A DNA stretch of 7,393 nucleotides from Planctomycetota bacterium (GTDB taxonomy: Bacteria > Planctomycetota > Planctomycetia > Pirellulales > Pirellulaceae): assembly GCA_026692885.1 (NCBI GenBank), contig JAPLNJ010001063.1, positions 1-7,393 of the forward strand. Reading direction: 5' to 3'. Positions 5,460 to 7,393 of this stretch are shown here, piece after piece. Numbering within the stretch: position 1 is the stretch's first letter; every line of letters starts with the position of its first letter. The notes below the pieces were generated by a model that saw only the letters and a program-made list of their open reading frames with translations, did not search any database and was not told the origin of the DNA. The position numbers and the translations under genes were made by a program.

Positions 5460-6824
5460 TCAGATGACGTCGGGAATCCGATAGTGTTTTCGCGCGGCGG
5501 CTTTCAGGTGTTGGTTGGCCTCGTCGTGACCGACGAACTTCTCGGTCGGGGGGTCGAAGGTCAATTTCTGATTACCCAGCCGATAAGAGATATTGCCCAA
5601 GTGTTCCAGGCACGCGCCCAGGTGGGCCAACTCCACGTCGGCGTTGGGTCGCTGGCGGCTGCGGATGCAGTCGACAAAATTCTGGAAGTGGAATTTCTCC
5701 GGGTTCTCTTCGAACTGCTCGGCGGCGATCTTGCTGCCCGGCACCAAGACCTGCCAGCCCAGGAAATGCCGGCCCAGGAACATCGTCCCTTTCGTACCAT
5801 AGATCTCGATGCGAGTGGAACTCTGTAGCCAGTTGGGCAGCTTGTCGTCGGGGTGGATCTTCGCCGGCGTCTTGGTCTGTACCGGTGTAAAACCCGTGTT
5901 CTCGAAAGTCATGGCCAGCTTGTCCCACTGGAAGCTGACAATCTGCACGTCTGGCATCTCGGCTTTATCCTGGTATCGCCAGCGGCCGCCGACGCATTGG
6001 ACGGACTTGGGGTGCGGCGGTTCGCCCAACAGCATGCGCGCCAGATCGAGTTGATGAATGCCGTCGGACGAATTGCCTCCGGAGAAATCCCACCAGCCAT
6101 GCCAGTTGCGATGCATTTGGGCGTTGTACGGCCGCTCGGGCGCTGGGCCGAGCCACTGGTCCCAATCGAGTCCCGGCGGTGGAGCGCTGTCGGGCACCTG
6201 CGACTGCGGATAGCCGCCGTACGTTTCGGGCAGCATATTGCAGACCTTGACGTAGAACACGTCGCCCAGTTTGCCGTCCTGGATGTACTGGCGTGCGGCG
6301 GCCATGTACGGCCCGCTGCGGTGCTGGGTCCCGGCCTGGACGATCCGCTGGTACTTGCGCGCGGCGTCGACCATCTTGCGGCTTTCTTCGACGCGGCGGG
6401 AGATGCACTTCTCGACGTACACGTCCTTGCCGGCTTGGCAGGCCCAGATCGTGGCCAAGGCATGCCATTGCTCCGGAGTGGCGACCACCACGCCGTGCAC
6501 GTCTTTGTCGTCGAACACCTGGCGCATGTCCTTGGTGATCTGAGGAGCCTTGCCTTGGATTCTTTCCAACGCCTGCGCGGCCTTCCCGCCGCGGCCTTCC
6601 TCCAGATCGCAGATCCACTTGATCTCGACGTGCGGGACTGCGACCAGTCCCTGGATGACATGCAGGCCCCGCCCGCCCGCACCCAGGAGTGCCAGGACAA
6701 CTTTTTCGTTAGCGGATCCCGTCTGAGCGCCGCGGGCCACGGGCCGCGTCGCAGCCGCCGCGGCCAGCACCGCCGCGCCTTGGATCGACTTGCCGACGAA
6801 CTCTCTACGTGTGATCTGCGACAT
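5460..6824 (-). CDS. Tat-exported Gfo/Idh/MocA family oxidoreductase
   Basis: This 454-aa NAD(P)-dependent sugar oxidoreductase probably works in the periplasm with tightly bound cofactor, as other Tat-exported members do. Seen: Tat signal TRREFVGKSIQGAAVLAAAA (5-24); Rossmann dinucleotide motif LLGAGGRG (46-53); acidic residue after beta-2 in WICDLEEG (70-77); the EK motif VEKCIS (137-142), where the usual EKP proline is C140; the family block GLDWDQWLGPAPERPY (218-233); HRNWHGWWDFSGG (238-250); and DGIHQLDLARMLLG (254-267) with active-site candidates H257 and D260. The C-terminal domain (about 200-454) is complete. The ATG at 6824 is chosen over a TTG 18 bases upstream because AGGAGA (6832-6837) lies between them, well spaced for this ATG. 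First gene of the operon. The substrate cannot be read from sequence; oxidation of a sugar or glycoside at C3 fits the DUF1080 neighbour. Confidence 0.9.
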   Translation of the reverse strand: MSQITRREFVGKSIQGAAVLAAAAATRPVARGAQTGSANEKVVLALLGAGGRGLHVIQGLVAVPHVEIKWICDLEEGRGGKAAQALERIQGKAPQITKDMRQVFDDKDVHGVVVATPEQWHALATIWACQAGKDVYVEKCISRRVEESRKMVDAARKYQRIVQAGTQHRSGPYMAAARQYIQDGKLGDVFYVKVCNMLPETYGGYPQSQVPDSAPPPGLDWDQWLGPAPERPYNAQMHRNWHGWWDFSGGNSSDGIHQLDLARMLLGEPPHPKSVQCVGGRWRYQDKAEMPDVQIVSFQWDKLAMTFENTGFTPVQTKTPAKIHPDDKLPNWLQSSTRIEIYGTKGTMFLGRHFLGWQVLVPGSKIAAEQFEENPEKFHFQNFVDCIRSRQRPNADVELAHLGACLEHLGNISYRLGNQKLTFDPPTEKFVGHDEANQHLKAAARKHYRIPDVI

Positions 6825-6831
6825 GGTCTGT

Positions 6832-6837
6832 CTCCTT
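6832..6837 (-). promoter_or_regulatory. Shine-Dalgarno of the oxidoreductase gene
   Basis: On the minus strand AGGAGA stands seven bases before the ATG at 6824. Starting at the TTG at 6842 would place this site inside the coding sequence, so it decides the start. Confidence 0.65.
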
Positions 6838-6980
6838 GTCAACTGGGTGCGTGGAAGGCTCGGGGTCGAGTGTGACTTAGCATTAGTCTAGGGGCACAGG
6901 GACTGCACGGTCCAGACGTCGTACGTGGATTGGCAGGGCGACGGGATTCCGACTGGGATCGCGGGACTCAAGGGTCACAG
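6838..6980 (-). other. Upstream region of the three-gene operon, possible C-terminal gene remnant
   Basis: The operon promoter should lie here, but I see no convincing -35/-10 pair on the minus strand. A reading frame without stops runs from about 6983 down to a TAA at 6883-6885 and encodes LTVTLESRDPSRNPVALP and onward to VRRLDRAVPVPLD. It is one frame off the papain-like fragment upstream and could be the last piece of the same broken gene. It is too short to identify. Confidence 0.25.
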
Positions 6981-7202
6981 TCAACCCTGCACCATCGCCG
7001 TCATGTACGTCATGGTGTAGCACGTGGTGGCAAACGAGGCACAGGAGCCGAGTGATTCCCGGCTGCGAATCGGCGGGAAGTACGGCAGCTTGCTGTTGTC
7101 GATGGCGACCGGTAACGAAGCAACACCGGCCCCCAGCGCAACCTCGTCAGCCGCTGCCGCTGCGATCACCCCCGACGTCGCCAGAGTCGCTTCCACGACT
7201 CC
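6981..7202 (-). pseudogene. Fragment of a papain-like (C1A) cysteine peptidase
   Basis: The minus-strand frame reads LPVAIDNSKLPYFPPIRS, then RESLGSCASFATTCY and TMTYMTAMVQG before a TGA at 6981-6983. The string DNS.LP.FPPIRSQG.LGSC is the region around the catalytic cysteine in C1A peptidase-like proteins, recognised from family memory. Counting from the GTG at 7196, the nucleophile would be C52. Position 46, where papain has its oxyanion-hole glutamine six residues before the cysteine, is arginine (CGG, one base from CAG). The frame has no good start, is closed by a TAG at 7203-7205, and lacks the His/Asn half of the active site. I read it as a decayed gene whose remaining parts were lost or frameshifted. 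An alternative is an unrelated spurious ORF in GC-rich DNA. Bases 7203-7305 hold nothing I can recognise. Confidence 0.45.
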
Positions 7203-7305
7203 CTAGGCGGAATTCGTCCAAAGAGTTTGCCCGTCTGCAAGACACGGCGCAAGAATCACTCCCTCGCCCCGGTGAGACTGCTGAAATACTAGCACGAACC
7301 GAAGT

Positions 7306-7393
7306 GGGGTAAGCTTCCAGCTTGCCAGGTCTGCACATTTTCAATTCTCAAGATTTCCTGAACTGCGCATTCGGCAAGCTGGAAGCTTACCCC
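7306..7393. repeat. Perfect 21-bp inverted repeat at the window end
   Basis: Bases 7306-7326 begin GGGGTAAGCTTCCAG and 7373-7393 are their exact reverse complement, with 46 bases of AT-richer sequence between. Each arm also holds a small hairpin of its own (AAGCT / AGCTT around TCC or GGA). The size (88 bp), perfect ends and absence of coding sequence suggest a dispersed palindromic repeat or small MITE. The window stops on the last base of the right arm, so further structure outside cannot be seen. A transcription terminator is possible but there is no T-run. Confidence 0.8.

Noticed and set aside
6825..6842. TTG start six codons upstream for the oxidoreductase
   Set aside because: The ribosome binding site AGGAGA would fall inside the coding region; it is correctly spaced for the ATG at 6824.
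5853..6875. Plus-strand ORF of 340 codons
   Set aside because: It is antisense to the Gfo/Idh/MocA gene and its translation lacks any family motif.
7024..7206. Plus-strand 60-aa ORF
   Set aside because: It has no ribosome binding site and a low-complexity Ala/Thr/Ser tail, and it is opposite a minus-strand frame that resembles a known family.

Overview
The window looks like a piece of a Planctomycetota chromosome, probably from the Pirellulales or a relative. The evidence is GC-rich sequence, a Tat-exported Gfo/Idh/MocA oxidoreductase next to a secreted DUF1080 (3-keto-disaccharide hydrolase) protein, a giant exported beta-propeller/cytochrome c protein of the hydrazine-synthase-alpha-like type, and many palindromic intergenic repeats. 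The taxonomic call is an inference from gene families; no rRNA or other marker is present. Both ends of the window lie inside repeats (a tandem array at base 1, an inverted repeat ending at base 7393), as expected of a contig that broke at repeats.

Left part (1-1030): a REP/RAYT unit. A RAYT-type Y1 (HUH) transposase gene (247-915) is bracketed by short repeats. On the left are at least 13 head-to-tail copies of a 16/17-bp unit. On the right are two inverted copies of the same unit, the first of which supplies the stop codon. They run into two full REP hairpins facing each other (928-956 and 1002-1030), each with a GTAG tetranucleotide next to its stem. The tandem unit is essentially half of a REP, so an expanded array of half-REPs sits beside the enzyme expected to act on REPs.

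Middle left (1031-1715): gene debris and repeats. The first 68 codons of a type I restriction R subunit (hsdR) survive at 1107-1310, and the homology then stops abruptly. After that come a GGGGTCAGG-type junction motif, a MITE-like palindromic element bracketed by 11-bp direct repeats (1447-1598), and a pair of mutually complementary hairpins (1601-1642).

Right part (1716-6824, minus strand): an apparent three-gene operon in the order Gfo/Idh/MocA oxidoreductase (454 aa, Tat signal), discoidin-like/beta-propeller/triheme cytochrome c protein (989 aa, Sec signal) and DUF1080 protein (215 aa, Sec signal). Gaps are 84 and 42 bp and each start has a good Shine-Dalgarno. All three products are predicted to be exported. 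The oxidoreductase and the DUF1080 protein match the two known halves of 3-keto-glycoside metabolism (oxidation at C3, then cleavage). The cytochrome-propeller between them could be an electron acceptor or substrate-binding partner. That role is inferred from gene order alone.

Far right (6825-7393): the upstream region of the operon, a decayed fragment of a papain-like (C1A) peptidase on the minus strand with its oxyanion-hole glutamine position changed, and a perfect 21-bp inverted repeat that closes the window.
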